Source: Fuscovulum ytuae
Lineage (GTDB): Bacteria > Pseudomonadota > Alphaproteobacteria > Rhodobacterales > Rhodobacteraceae
Direction: 5' to 3'
DNA: 64,000 bases
Assembly: GCF_029953595.1 (NCBI RefSeq)
Contig: NZ_CP124535.1
Coordinates: forward strand, 2,450,001 to 2,514,000
Both the position numbers and the translations under genes were made by a program. Position 1 is the stretch's first letter; each line of letters begins with the position of its first letter. This document shows, piece by piece, positions 1 to 8,515 of the stretch. The notes under the pieces are model-generated. The model made no database searches and was not told where the DNA came from. It saw only the letters and a list, made by a program, of their open reading frames with translations.

Positions 1-184
1 GATCCACCGAGGCATCTGGATTTCGCGCAATCTCGTGCTGGGAAGCCGCAAGGACGGGCGCAGGATCAGCGTCCGTTTGCCATCCGGTTCCATGTTGCCT
101 GTAGCGCGAGATCGCGAGGCGGAGTTCACGAACTGGATGTCGCGGCAGGGTCCGGCCTATGCGGCGCATGTGCTGAAGATGTAA
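1..184 (+). CDS. LytTR-type DNA-binding domain protein, C-terminal fragment (cut by the window edge)
   Basis: The reading frame is open from base 2 to a TAA at 182-184 and gives 60 residues beginning IHRGIWISRN. The pattern 'HRGxW(I/V)xR', then a basic strand, then 'LPSGSMLPVARDREAEF' is that of a LytTR DNA-binding domain, where HRSYWV and LPVSR mark the last beta strands. The fragment should therefore be the C-terminus of a transcriptional regulator whose N-terminal sensor or membrane part lies before base 1. The call rests on motif resemblance only; partner and target genes are not visible. Confidence 0.6.
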   Translation, partial: IHRGIWISRNLVLGSRKDGRRISVRLPSGSMLPVARDREAEFTNWMSRQGPAYAAHVLKM

Positions 185-533
185 GGCCGTGAGGCGCGGT
201 GGCCGGGACGGGTGTCGCGGAGATTGTTTCGACCTTGATGCATAAAGGCGCATGTTTCGCCGATTTGTTGCCACATTTATCTGGCTTTTGTGACCTGTGT
301 ACGGACGGCCGGAAGAGTCGTCGATGTGGCAGTAGCGAGTGGCAAAGTGATCGAAATCCGCAAGGCAAATGCCCCTGACTGGAGTCTGGGACGGCTGAAA
401 CGTATCCAGAGCGGATACGACGCCCAATCCGATCTTTCGGCGAACAGCGACTGCCACCCGAATAAGTGGGTGGCCTCATGATCGGGACTGGCAGCAACTA
501 CATTCTCGTCGATCTCCTTCAGGGAGAGCTGTC
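185..533. other. Intergenic region upstream of the RTX gene (349 nt)
   Basis: No convincing gene is seen here. Small open frames have no family resemblance. The stretch ends in an AGGGAGAG ribosome-binding site (about 525-530) just before the GTG start of the RTX gene, so the promoter of that gene presumably lies here. No clear operator or terminator was identified. Confidence 0.5.
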
Positions 534-3500
534 GTGACGATCATAAATGGTACGTCTGGCAATGACACGCTGAGCGGCGGTGCCGCCAACGACACGATCA
601 CGGGCGGCGCCGGGAACGACTTCATCACCGGCGGCGATGGCAATGACCGGATTTCGGGGGACAATCGAACCCCCGCCCCCGTAAACGTCACCAATGGCGA
701 TTTCACGAGCAACACCACCACGGGCTGGACGACGACCGGGTCGGGCACGTTCGCCTATGACGGGTTCCTCGCCTTCAACGCGGCCAATACTGTTGCCGGC
801 GGGACCGCGCAGCAGACGATCACGACCGAAGGCGGCGTCCAATACCAGTTGTCATTCGACGCCTTCGAGACGGGCAGCGCGGTTGCGAACCATACCCTCG
901 TGGTTCAGGCCATCGACGGCAACGGGCAGGTGATCGGCTCCCAGACCCTCGTGATCGCAAATGGAACGAGCCAGCTCGTCACGTTGAACTTCACGGCGAC
1001 CACGGCCACCACAACGCTGCGCTTCTCGAACCCGAACTCGACCGGCGTGGTCAACACCGATCTGGCGATCGACAATGTCACCGTCACGCCCCTGTCGACG
1101 CCTGTCACCACGGGCAACGACACGATCAACGGCGGCGAAGGTTCGGATCTCGTCGATGCGGGCGCCGGCAACGACAGCGTGACCGTCGATGGCTCCTTCG
1201 CGGGCGACGATACGCTCAATGGTGGATCGGGCATTGACACGCTTGTCCTGACCCCCGCCGACAACCGCAACCTCACCGTCGACATGGTGGCGGGCACCGT
1301 GGCCGATGGCCTTGCGGGGTCGCAAAACTTTTCGAATTTCGAAAACCTCACCACCGGCGGCGGCAATGACAATGTCACCGGCACGGCGGACGCCAATGTC
1401 ATCAACACGCAGGCCGGCAATGATTTCGTTCAGGCAGGCGAGGGTAATGACACGGTCTTTGGAGGCGCTGGCGATGACGACCTGCGCGGCGGCAACGACA
1501 ATGACGTGATCCTTGGCGATGAGGGCGACGACTTCGTCGAAGGCAATGCAGGCGATGACAGCATCTCGGGCGGCGACGGCGCTGACAACCTGCGCGGCAA
1601 TGAGGGCAACGACACGATCGACGGCGGCACGGGCAACGAGTTCATCGACGGCGGCACGGGCAATGACTCGATCCTTGGCGGGGCCGGGGCCGATGACCTG
1701 CGCGGTGGCGACGGCAATGACAGCCTGAGGGGCGGAACCGGCGCTGACCAGGTCGTCGGCGGGGCGGGCAATGACACGATCATCGTCACCAGCGCGGCCG
1801 AAGGGGCGGGCGATAACATCCGCGGCAACGATTTCGGCAGCGTGGGGGATACCACCGACACCGACGTGCTCGACCTGCGCGGCGCGGGCCCCGTCACCAT
1901 CAGCCAGGAGGCCGATCCCAACGACCCCGGCGCGACCCGCGGCACGGTCACCTTCGGCGACGGCTCGACCCTGGCCTTCCAGGGGATCGAGACGATCCTG
2001 AGCGACCCCAACGGCGTGGTGGAGGGGGCCGAGACGGGCGAGTTCATGCCCGTGGGCTATGCGGATACGCAGGGCGATCTGGTCACCGACGGCGCCGACA
2101 CGATCTTCGGCAATGGCGGCAATGACGACATCCGCGCGGGCGGCGGCAATGACAGCGTCGACGGTGGCACCGGTGGTGATTTCATCGATGCGGGCGCGGG
2201 CGACGATACGGTCCTTGGCGGCGAGGGCAATGACGACCTGCGCGGCGGTGACGGCAATGACAGCATCGACGGCGGCGCGGACAACGACTTTGTCGATGGC
2301 GGCACGGGCAACGACACGGTCCTTGGCGGCGCAGGCGATGACGATCTGCGCGGTGGTACGGGCAGTGACACCCTGAGGGGCGGAACCGGCGCTGACCAGA
2401 TCGTCGGCGGGGCGGGCAATGACACGATCATCGTCACCAGCGCGACCGAAGGGGCTGGCGATAACATCCGCGGCAACGATTTCGGCAGCGTGGGGGATAC
2501 CACCGACACCGACGTGCTCGACCTGCGCGGCGCGGGCCCCGTCACCATCAGCCAGGAGGCCGATCCCAACGACCCCGGCGCGACCCGCGGCACGGTCACC
2601 TTCGGCGACGGCTCGACCCTGGCCTTCCAAGGGATCGAGACGATCCTCCGCGACAACAATGGCGTGGTGGACGGCACGTCGGGTGCTGACAACCTTGGTC
2701 CCGGCTTCACCGATGCCGATGGCGACCAGATCGATGGCACCGACGGGAACAATGACAGCATCGCCGGGGGCGCGGGCAATGACACGGTCAATGCAGGCCT
2801 TGGCAATGACACGGTCGATGGCGGTATTGGCAATGACAGTGTCGCAGGCGGCGACGGCAATGACTCTCTCCTCGGCGGTGACGGGGCGGATACATTGTCC
2901 GGCGGCACAGGCAACGACACGCTGTCCGGCGGCGATGGGCGCGACACCTTTGTCCTGCAGAATGGTGGCGGGACAGACCGGATCACCGATTTCAACCTGA
3001 CGCGGATCAGCGGCATTGCCACCGATCAGGTGGATGCGTCGAGCGTCACGGATACCGAAGGAAACCCGGTCAATTGGCAGGATGTGGTCATCACCGACAC
3101 GGTCGGGGATGGGTCTGGCGATGCTGTCCTGACGTTTCCGAACGGGCAGACGCTTATTCTGACGGGCGTTGCCCCGGGGGCGATCACTGGGAAAGCCAAT
3201 CTTGTGGCTATTGGCATTCCCTGTTTCGCAGCGGGCACGGCGATCCGTACGCCAAGTGGTTGGCGCGCGATCGAGACCCTGCAGCAGGGGGACATCGTTG
3301 CGACACGTGATCACGGCTTGCAGCCGATCCTGTGGTGCGGAATGCGGCGCGTCGAACGGGACGAGATTGCGCAGGATCGCAAACTCTTGCCCGTGCATAT
3401 CAATGCCTGGGCGCTTGGCAATCGACGTGATCTGCGTCTTTCTGCGCAGCATGCCGTGTTGATGCAGCTTGACGGGGAAGAGGTGTTCGTGCGCGCCACC

Positions 3501-3893
3501 CATCTGGCACGGCACGGGTTCAAGGGTGTGCGCGTGGCACAGGGCGTGCGAAGCGTGCAGTATCACCATTTGCTGATGCCAAAACATACGATCCTTGATG
3601 CGGATGGACTGGCGGCTGAGAGCTTTTATCCTGGGCCGAATGGTCTTGCTTCGCTGTCCGGTGCAAGCCGGATGGAGATTGCGGCGCGTATTTGCCGCGG
3701 CCGGAACGTGATCGGGGAAACGGCGACCGAAACGCTGGCGCAGATTTACGGGCCGACCGCGCGGCGTGTTCTGACCGGGCGAGAGGCACGAGACGCGATC
3801 GAGGAAGGCCGTCTGCGGGGGGCGGGTGGGGCGGGAATGGGCCTGTCACGCCGCTCTGGTGGTGGCGCGCGGGCTGCGGTGGCGGCGGGCTAA
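534..3893 (+). CDS. RTX calcium-binding repeat protein with C-terminal Hint domain
   Basis: This 1119-residue protein starts at GTG 534 behind an AGGGAGAG ribosome-binding site. RTX nonapeptides of the GGxGxDxU type (for example GGAGNDFITGG) run from residue 8 to about 820, interrupted around residues 50-188 by a beta-rich insert starting NVTNGDF that resembles carbohydrate-binding modules. Residues about 895-1040 form a Hint_2 domain: it starts at Cys897 in 'IPCFAAGTAIRTPSG', has 'LSAQHAVLM' and 'YHHLLMPKH', and ends 'AESFYPG'. RTX arrays fold on calcium outside the cell and are normally exported by type I secretion; no hlyB/hlyD-type genes are visible nearby. Proteins of this build are common in Rhodobacteraceae. 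Whether the Hint domain cleaves itself cannot be told. Part of the array is internally duplicated. Confidence 0.9.
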   Translation: MTIINGTSGNDTLSGGAANDTITGGAGNDFITGGDGNDRISGDNRTPAPVNVTNGDFTSNTTTGWTTTGSGTFAYDGFLAFNAANTVAGGTAQQTITTEGGVQYQLSFDAFETGSAVANHTLVVQAIDGNGQVIGSQTLVIANGTSQLVTLNFTATTATTTLRFSNPNSTGVVNTDLAIDNVTVTPLSTPVTTGNDTINGGEGSDLVDAGAGNDSVTVDGSFAGDDTLNGGSGIDTLVLTPADNRNLTVDMVAGTVADGLAGSQNFSNFENLTTGGGNDNVTGTADANVINTQAGNDFVQAGEGNDTVFGGAGDDDLRGGNDNDVILGDEGDDFVEGNAGDDSISGGDGADNLRGNEGNDTIDGGTGNEFIDGGTGNDSILGGAGADDLRGGDGNDSLRGGTGADQVVGGAGNDTIIVTSAAEGAGDNIRGNDFGSVGDTTDTDVLDLRGAGPVTISQEADPNDPGATRGTVTFGDGSTLAFQGIETILSDPNGVVEGAETGEFMPVGYADTQGDLVTDGADTIFGNGGNDDIRAGGGNDSVDGGTGGDFIDAGAGDDTVLGGEGNDDLRGGDGNDSIDGGADNDFVDGGTGNDTVLGGAGDDDLRGGTGSDTLRGGTGADQIVGGAGNDTIIVTSATEGAGDNIRGNDFGSVGDTTDTDVLDLRGAGPVTISQEADPNDPGATRGTVTFGDGSTLAFQGIETILRDNNGVVDGTSGADNLGPGFTDADGDQIDGTDGNNDSIAGGAGNDTVNAGLGNDTVDGGIGNDSVAGGDGNDSLLGGDGADTLSGGTGNDTLSGGDGRDTFVLQNGGGTDRITDFNLTRISGIATDQVDASSVTDTEGNPVNWQDVVITDTVGDGSGDAVLTFPNGQTLILTGVAPGAITGKANLVAIGIPCFAAGTAIRTPSGWRAIETLQQGDIVATRDHGLQPILWCGMRRVERDEIAQDRKLLPVHINAWALGNRRDLRLSAQHAVLMQLDGEEVFVRATHLARHGFKGVRVAQGVRSVQYHHLLMPKHTILDADGLAAESFYPGPNGLASLSGASRMEIAARICRGRNVIGETATETLAQIYGPTARRVLTGREARDAIEEGRLRGAGGAGMGLSRRSGGGARAAVAAG
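1726..1999 (+). repeat. Internal direct repeat of the RTX gene, copy 1
   Basis: A 274-bp segment coding for the inter-block strand region (RGGTGADQ to GIETIL) recurs 648 bp downstream. By eye only four bases differ between the two copies. The near identity at third codon positions indicates a recent duplication or ongoing gene conversion rather than selection on the protein alone. Confidence 0.9.
2374..2647 (+). repeat. Internal direct repeat of the RTX gene, copy 2
   Basis: Second copy of the 274-bp repeat, offset by exactly 648 bp (216 codons, so in frame). Differences include GTC to ATC, GCC to ACC, GCG to GCT and CAG to CAA. Unequal recombination between the copies would remove or add one 216-residue unit without breaking the frame. 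Confidence 0.9.
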
Positions 3894-4461
3894 GCACGGT
3901 AATCGGTGGATTGCCCTTGTCTGGCCCTATGATGGGGGCTGGTAGACATGTTGCAGATGGCGCTGGACGTCGCGCTACAGGTCGGCGACGCCTGAAATGT
4001 TGACGGGTTCCGCAAGGATCGCGATCGTTGGGGAGGAAGGCCAGATCACCCCCTTGTCTGGTAACCGACGATGATGCCAACTTGGCGCGAAGGCGGCGGA
4101 TCATGTTCCGTCAGATGCTGCTGGCCTAGCTCCATTGGCAGGAAGGGTTGACCGAGTCGGCGGGCGGTTGCCGGAAATCCGGCAAAAATATGGCGAAAAT
4201 GCCATGTCCGCAGGATTACCTGCGGTTGAGGCTTGCGGGATGGTCGGCTTCGTTACAGGCTTTAGCCTTCCGGTGCGGACGAGTGGACGGGTGGCGTTGC
4301 GTCAAGGGTCAAGGTGCTGAGGGTGCAGGTGCATGCCCAGTGACCGCCCTTTGGCGAAAGGCCAACCATGTGGTTAGGAGGTTCGGCGCTGGATCATCTG
4401 GACACTGGCGGCCCTGTGGTGGGGGCGGTGTTCTTGGGATAACCGGCGCGAGGGCAGAGCC
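3894..4461. other. Gene-poor region between RTX gene and P450 (568 nt)
   Basis: No recognisable gene, strong hairpin or repeat was found. Open frames here are proline/arginine-rich shadows without family resemblance. The 3' part must hold the P450 promoter; an AGGGCAGAG stretch lies before the GTG at 4462. Confidence 0.4.
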
Positions 4462-5838
4462 GTGAGGCATATGGAACAGTTCCGGGGCGAAATCGCCCCC
4501 AGTTTGGATGATCGTATCCCCATGGCCGCCGAATTGGCGGTGGGCCAGATCAGCCTGATCGATTTCGCGCGCAAGGCCGGGAAGAACATCTTTTCGGTGA
4601 TCCCGGATGCGACGCGAACACAGAAATATCTGCGGGGGCCGGCCAATATTCATTACGTCTGCGACCCAGACATGGTGACAGAACTGCTTGCCGGGGTCGG
4701 GCGCGCCTTTCCCAAATCGAGCTTTACCCGCAATGTCATCGGCCCTGCGGTGGGCAATGGCATGATCCTGTCCGAAGGTGAGAAATGGCGTGAACAGCGC
4801 CACCGCTATGCGCCGCTCTTCGCCGCGCGCAACCTGCCTGTCTTGACCAGCCATTTCGCAGCGACGGGTGAGGAATTGGCATCCTTCTATGCCTCGGCCA
4901 ATGGCGAGGTGGATGTGGCGGATTCCGCGCAAGAGGCGACGCTGACCAATATTTCCCGCGTGATGTTTTCCGGCAATGAAGCGGTGGCGAAGCGGGATAT
5001 CCGCGAAGGGATGCGCCGTTTCACCGACTATATCAGCTATATGTCGCTGTTTGATCTGATGGGGCTGCCAACATGGGTGCCACGGATGAAATGGCTGCGG
5101 TCCAAGCAAGTGATCACCGATGTTCGGCAATTGACGCGCGACGTGATTCAAAGCCGTCAGGCCAAGCGCCACGAAACGGCGGAAGATTTCCTTGATCTGC
5201 TGATCGAAGCGCTGGAAACCGACCGCGAGGATATCGAGACGACGATCGACAATTTGCTGACTTTTGTGGCGGCAGGGTATGAGACATCGGCCAATACGAT
5301 TGCTTGGGCGCTGTATCTGCTGGCGCTTTATCCCGAAGTGCAGGATCGCGTGCGGGATGAGATCAAGACCGTGGCCGGAGAGGCACCGCTGACGCTGGAC
5401 GCCGTGCAGAAGATGCCGCTGCTGCAGGCCCATGTGCGCGAAACGCTTCGCCTTTATCCCGCAGGCGCGCTGTTTGCGCGGGATGCAACGGATACGACAG
5501 AGGTGGGCGGTGTCACCTTCAAGAAGGGCGACGTCATCATGTTCCCGGTCTATTCGCTGCATCGCAACGAATTGCTGTGGGAGGATGCGGATCGGTATCG
5601 TCCGGATCGGTTCATCAACCGCCGCTATCCGCGCGGGCAATACATTCCCTTTGGCGACGGGCCGCGCATCTGTATTGGCGCGCAATATGCCGAGACAGAG
5701 ATCATGGTCCTGATCGGATCGGCGCTGCGTCGGGCCAGCTTTGCCATGACCGAACATCCGGTTCCCGCGCCGAACCTGACCTTCACGATGCGGCCCGGTG
5801 GGCCGATCCTTCTGAAGGCACAGCCAGTAGCGGGTTAG
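4462..5838 (+). CDS. Cytochrome P450
   Basis: This 458-residue protein has the complete P450 signature set: I-helix 'AAGYETSAN' with Glu274-Thr275, the K-helix ExxR motif Glu327-Thr-Leu-Arg330, and the heme-binding loop FGDGPRICIG at 397-406 with the thiolate ligand Cys404. Length and the absence of an N-terminal membrane anchor fit a soluble bacterial monooxygenase that takes electrons from a separate ferredoxin system. No ferredoxin or reductase gene is adjacent. GTG 4462 is taken as start because of the AGGGCAGAG upstream; ATG 4471 would be three residues shorter and is also possible. The gene is convergent with the SRPBCC gene, 4 nt away. The substrate is unknown. Confidence 0.93.
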   Translation: MRHMEQFRGEIAPSLDDRIPMAAELAVGQISLIDFARKAGKNIFSVIPDATRTQKYLRGPANIHYVCDPDMVTELLAGVGRAFPKSSFTRNVIGPAVGNGMILSEGEKWREQRHRYAPLFAARNLPVLTSHFAATGEELASFYASANGEVDVADSAQEATLTNISRVMFSGNEAVAKRDIREGMRRFTDYISYMSLFDLMGLPTWVPRMKWLRSKQVITDVRQLTRDVIQSRQAKRHETAEDFLDLLIEALETDREDIETTIDNLLTFVAAGYETSANTIAWALYLLALYPEVQDRVRDEIKTVAGEAPLTLDAVQKMPLLQAHVRETLRLYPAGALFARDATDTTEVGGVTFKKGDVIMFPVYSLHRNELLWEDADRYRPDRFINRRYPRGQYIPFGDGPRICIGAQYAETEIMVLIGSALRRASFAMTEHPVPAPNLTFTMRPGGPILLKAQPVAG

Positions 5839-5842
5839 TGGA

Positions 5843-6340
5843 TCATTCCGCGGGATGGAAAAGCGGGACTTGGGGGGTGACCGCACGGCTTGATTTGCCA
5901 AGGCGCGCCTCAAGCACCGTGCCTTTGCGGCTAAGGTGGCGGTGACGATACATGAAGCGGGCATAGCGCGCGACGACGGGTGTCATGCGCCCGGCGTCGA
6001 TGATGACACGGTCCACCCAGATGGAGCCCGTTTCAGTCGGTTTGATCTGGATATGGTGCGACCAGAGCCTGACCACGTTGTTTGACTCTAGGGTTTCGAC
6101 GCGAAGCGTATCGCGGCAGATCTTGTTGACCTTGATTTCGTAGTCGTTGCAATTCACGAGGCCGAGGATACGGATGTTGGTTTTGTAGACAGCCCCTTCC
6201 TCCATGTCGGACTCTGGCAGGCCATCGTAGTTCGATATGCGGCGCGTGGCCTCGATCAAGTCGCCAAAGCTGCGGGCACGTTCAAAAAGGGCTGGGGCCG
6301 CAATATCGTACTGGGCGGCTACAAGGACTTGTGTCGGCAC
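5843..6340 (-). CDS. SRPBCC (START-like) family protein
   Basis: A 165-residue protein with the pattern of the SRPBCC/COQ10-like lipid- or polyketide-binding fold: an N-terminal beta strand and alpha-helical segment (AAPALFERARSFGD), a central antiparallel sheet ('NDYEIKVNKI', 'VVRLWSHHIQIKP') and a long C-terminal helix ('VVARYARFMYRHRH'). The start is placed at GTG 6340 because a GAGG box sits seven bases upstream; a TTG at 6346 is in frame but its spacing to that box is too short. The gene is convergent with the P450. Such proteins bind hydrophobic ligands; the ligand is not predictable here. Confidence 0.6.
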   Translation of the reverse strand: MPTQVLVAAQYDIAAPALFERARSFGDLIEATRRISNYDGLPESDMEEGAVYKTNIRILGLVNCNDYEIKVNKICRDTLRVETLESNNVVRLWSHHIQIKPTETGSIWVDRVIIDAGRMTPVVARYARFMYRHRHLSRKGTVLEARLGKSSRAVTPQVPLFHPAE

Positions 6341-6750
6341 GGTCAAACCTCGGCTGGTTGCACTTTGGCACGCGGCGACAACGACATTCCATTTCCGGTC
6401 AGGGCATGGAATGGTTTGAAGGTTCGCGCATCGTTAGGTTTGGTTAGGCAATCGGGCGGAAACGTGACCCGTTCAGGTCACCTACAGGGCAACAGCGCCT
6501 TTCCGGGATCAGTATAGCCCTGCCGGCGGGATCGTTTCGGGTCTGGTGATGAGGCGCGAGAGGTTGGCCACCCTTTCATCGCAAATGGGGGCGCCGGCCT
6601 TGGCGAGAGATTCGCAGGCGCGGTGACAAAGGCAACCTGGTCTTCGGCCGGGGTGATTTGCGCAGGGGACGTAAGGCGCGCAAGCGTCACTGCCGGGTGA
6701 CCCGCGTGCCAGATAATGTCCATTACTGTTGGTGGGCACTATGGTGCTTG
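6341..6750. other. Intergenic region between SRPBCC gene and IS66 remnant (410 nt)
   Basis: No gene is supported. It contains the promoter region of the minus-strand SRPBCC gene and the left flank of the IS66 fragment. No clear inverted repeat of an IS66 end was recognised. Confidence 0.35.
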
Positions 6751-7002
6751 ATGGCGTGTCGGACGAGGCGGCTTTGGACGGATGCGGAAAAGCGGTCGAT
6801 CTGCCTGCAGACAGCTGCGCCAGGTATTTCGGTCGCCATGGTGGCGCAGCGCTATGCGGTGAATGCGAACCTGATCTTCAATTGGCTGCGTGATCCCCAG
6901 TATCGGCCCAAGGCCGGATGGAGATCAGAGGACGCCGATTTGCGCCTTTTGGCGGTGGAGATCGTCAAGGAAGGGCGACGGGTCCAGGGTCTGACGGGTT
7001 GA
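6751..7002 (+). pseudogene. Truncated IS66-family tnpA (orf1) remnant
   Basis: The 83-residue product contains 'RRLWTDAEKRSICLQTAAPGIS' (split: RRLWTDAEKR, then SICLQTAAPGIS), followed by 'VAQRYAVNANLIFNWLRD', the typical helix-turn-helix of IS66 TnpA proteins. Normal TnpA proteins are about 130-150 residues, so the C-terminal part is missing. tnpB and the DDE transposase tnpC do not follow. The frame runs into unrelated sequence and stops, so this is a dead fragment marking past transposition. Confidence 0.75.
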
Positions 7003-7294
7003 TCCCGGTTGCGGTCCACATGCAAGCTTGGCTAGCGGCTGGTTGCTCTGCCCCCCGGCAAACTCTGCCTGCCGGCGGTGCAACGTTGTGGGTCGGATTG
7101 CAGTGGGCTGAACTTTAGCATCCGATGAAGGAGTAGTCGTGGGGCCGAGCACACGGAGCTTGCCATAACACTCGCTGATCCCTGGATCGCCCACCCCCCG
7201 CGCGCTTTTTGATCGTGCGTTTCTCTGTGGGCCAGGACGGTTGGCGCTTTGGACGGCGCATCCACAGCCCACGTGGGGCTTGCCCAGAATGCAA

Positions 7295-7325
7295 AAAAGC
7301 TTCGGACGCGGGACTCGAAGCTTTT
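7295..7325 (-). terminator. Rho-independent terminator downstream of the tRNA 3' fragment
   Basis: AAAAGCTTCG (7295-7304) pairs perfectly with CGAAGCTTTT (7316-7325) across an 11-nt loop. Read on the minus strand, the stem is followed by a run of six T. The hairpin lies 22 nt after the CCA end of the tRNA fragment, the normal place for a tRNA terminator. Confidence 0.85.
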
Positions 7326-7347
7326 GGTATTGTTGAGGGATTAGTTT

Positions 7348-7365
7348 TGGTTGCGGGGGCAGGAT
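7348..7365 (-). other. 3' end of an initiator-type tRNA (att-site-like fragment)
   Basis: On the minus strand the sequence reads ATCCTGCCCCCGCAACCA. This is the 3' T-arm strand, the acceptor strand CCCCGCA, the discriminator A and an encoded CCA. The acceptor strand with the final A72 matches the known 3' end of bacterial initiator tRNA-fMet. The upstream part (minus strand) shows no tRNA body, so only the 3' end survives. This is what site-specific integration or an imprecise excision at a tRNA gene leaves behind. Confidence 0.6.
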
Positions 7366-7497
7366 GTGTTGAAGAGCCTACGATTTCAATGGCGGCTTAG
7401 GGCGGAAGGCGGACGGTCGGTGGGACCCATCACTCTCCTCGAAAGCGGTCAAACAAGATCGCGCCCACCCCGGCCAAAGCCGAGGCGGGCATGAATA

Positions 7498-8499
7498 TCA
7501 GTTCAATACGCTGGCGAGAGTGATTGGTTTGCCTGTCTTCGCCGATTGCGTCGCGGCCTCTGCCATCGCGAGTGCCGCCACGCCGTCGTCCAGCGTCACC
7601 GGCAAGGCGGAGCCTGCGTTCACCGCCGCAACGAAGGCCGCCCATTCCGCCGCATAGGCGGGCATGTAGCGCTCGAGGAAGAAGTAAGTGGGCTTCGCGC
7701 CCGTCACGCCTGCGGTCGTCGACTTGACCACCGTGTTCTCCAGCATGTTCTGCGCCTGCAAGAGCCCTTCGGACCCAAGAAGCTCTACCCTCTGGTCATA
7801 GCCATAGACCGCGCGGCGGCTGTTCTTGATCACGGCGATCCGCCCGTCGGCATAAGTCAGCGTAACCACCGCCGTATCCACATCGCCCGCTTCCCCGATA
7901 GCAGGATCGACGATCGAGGTGCCGACGGCCGAGACGGTGACGGGGGCCGCGCCCATGATGAAGTTCGCCATGTCGAAATCATGGATCATCATGTCGCGAA
8001 ACAGGCCACCCGAGACCTTGATGTAGGCCACCGGCGGCGGCGCGGGGTCGAAGGAGGTGATCGACAGAACCTCGGTCTTGCCGATCTCGCCCCGGTCCGC
8101 TGCGGCCTTGAGGGCCGAGAAGTTCGGGTCAAAGCGGCGGTTGAAGCCGATCATCACCGGCTTGCCGTTCTTGGCCGCCACCTTTTGGCAGGCTTGCGCG
8201 CGGGCGAGGCTCAGGTCCACCGGCTTTTCACAGAGCACCGCCTTGCCCGCGCCCGTTGCCCGTTCGATCAGGTCGGAATGCGTATCGGTCGAGGTGGCGA
8301 TCAGCACCGCGTCGATGGCCGGATCGTTCAGGATGGCATCGGTCGCGCGCGCCTCGGCGCCGTATTGGGTAGCGAGTTTCGCGGCGGCATCGTTGTTGAT
8401 GTCCGACACGGCCACGAGGGTGGATCCGGGATTGGTGGAAATGGCGGTGGCATGGACGCCCGCGATGCGCCCTGCGCCCAGAAGGCCGACTTTCAGCAT
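7498..8499 (-). CDS. iolG: Inositol 2-dehydrogenase-like oxidoreductase (Gfo/Idh/MocA family)
   Basis: This 333-residue enzyme has an N-terminal Rossmann fold (VGLLGAGRIAG from residue 4), the EKP motif with Lys92, and Asp169-x3-His173 in 'RDMMIHDFD'. These correspond to the catalytic Lys/Asp/His of inositol 2-dehydrogenase. It should oxidise a cyclitol or polyol hydroxyl with NAD+. ATG 8499 is chosen because AAGGAA lies six bases upstream. It is the last gene of the minus-strand cluster that starts with the di-iron hydroxylase at 14595. In the rhizopine system the equivalent is MocA. The exact substrate is inferred from context only. Confidence 0.85.
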   Translation of the reverse strand: MLKVGLLGAGRIAGVHATAISTNPGSTLVAVSDINNDAAAKLATQYGAEARATDAILNDPAIDAVLIATSTDTHSDLIERATGAGKAVLCEKPVDLSLARAQACQKVAAKNGKPVMIGFNRRFDPNFSALKAAADRGEIGKTEVLSITSFDPAPPPVAYIKVSGGLFRDMMIHDFDMANFIMGAAPVTVSAVGTSIVDPAIGEAGDVDTAVVTLTYADGRIAVIKNSRRAVYGYDQRVELLGSEGLLQAQNMLENTVVKSTTAGVTGAKPTYFFLERYMPAYAAEWAAFVAAVNAGSALPVTLDDGVAALAMAEAATQSAKTGKPITLASVLN

Positions 8500-8515
8500 G
8501 ATATGTTCCTTGGGG

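Larger units (their letters stand above)
7003..7497. other. Junction region with tRNA 3' fragment and terminator (495 nt)
   Basis: No protein gene is supported here. The stretch holds a perfect minus-strand terminator hairpin (7295-7325) and, just upstream of it on that strand, the last 18 bases of a tRNA-like sequence (7348-7365). Both are listed separately. The rest (7003-7290 and 7366-7497) shows no structure I recognise. Confidence 0.5.

Noticed and set aside
1600-2950. Short regular repeats that might suggest a CRISPR array
   Set aside because: The repeats are in-frame RTX nonapeptide codons without unique spacers of constant length.
852-3587. Long minus-strand open frame (911 codons) opposite the RTX gene
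   Set aside because: It is the antisense shadow of the GC-rich RTX repeats; composition is low-complexity and no motif is present.
4309-5964. 551-codon minus-strand frame opposite the P450
   Set aside because: The plus strand carries the full P450 signature set; the antisense frame has no family resemblance.
7348-7440. Possible complete tRNA-fMet gene on the minus strand
   Set aside because: Only the 3' 18 nt match; upstream sequence lacks the anticodon loop and D-arm.
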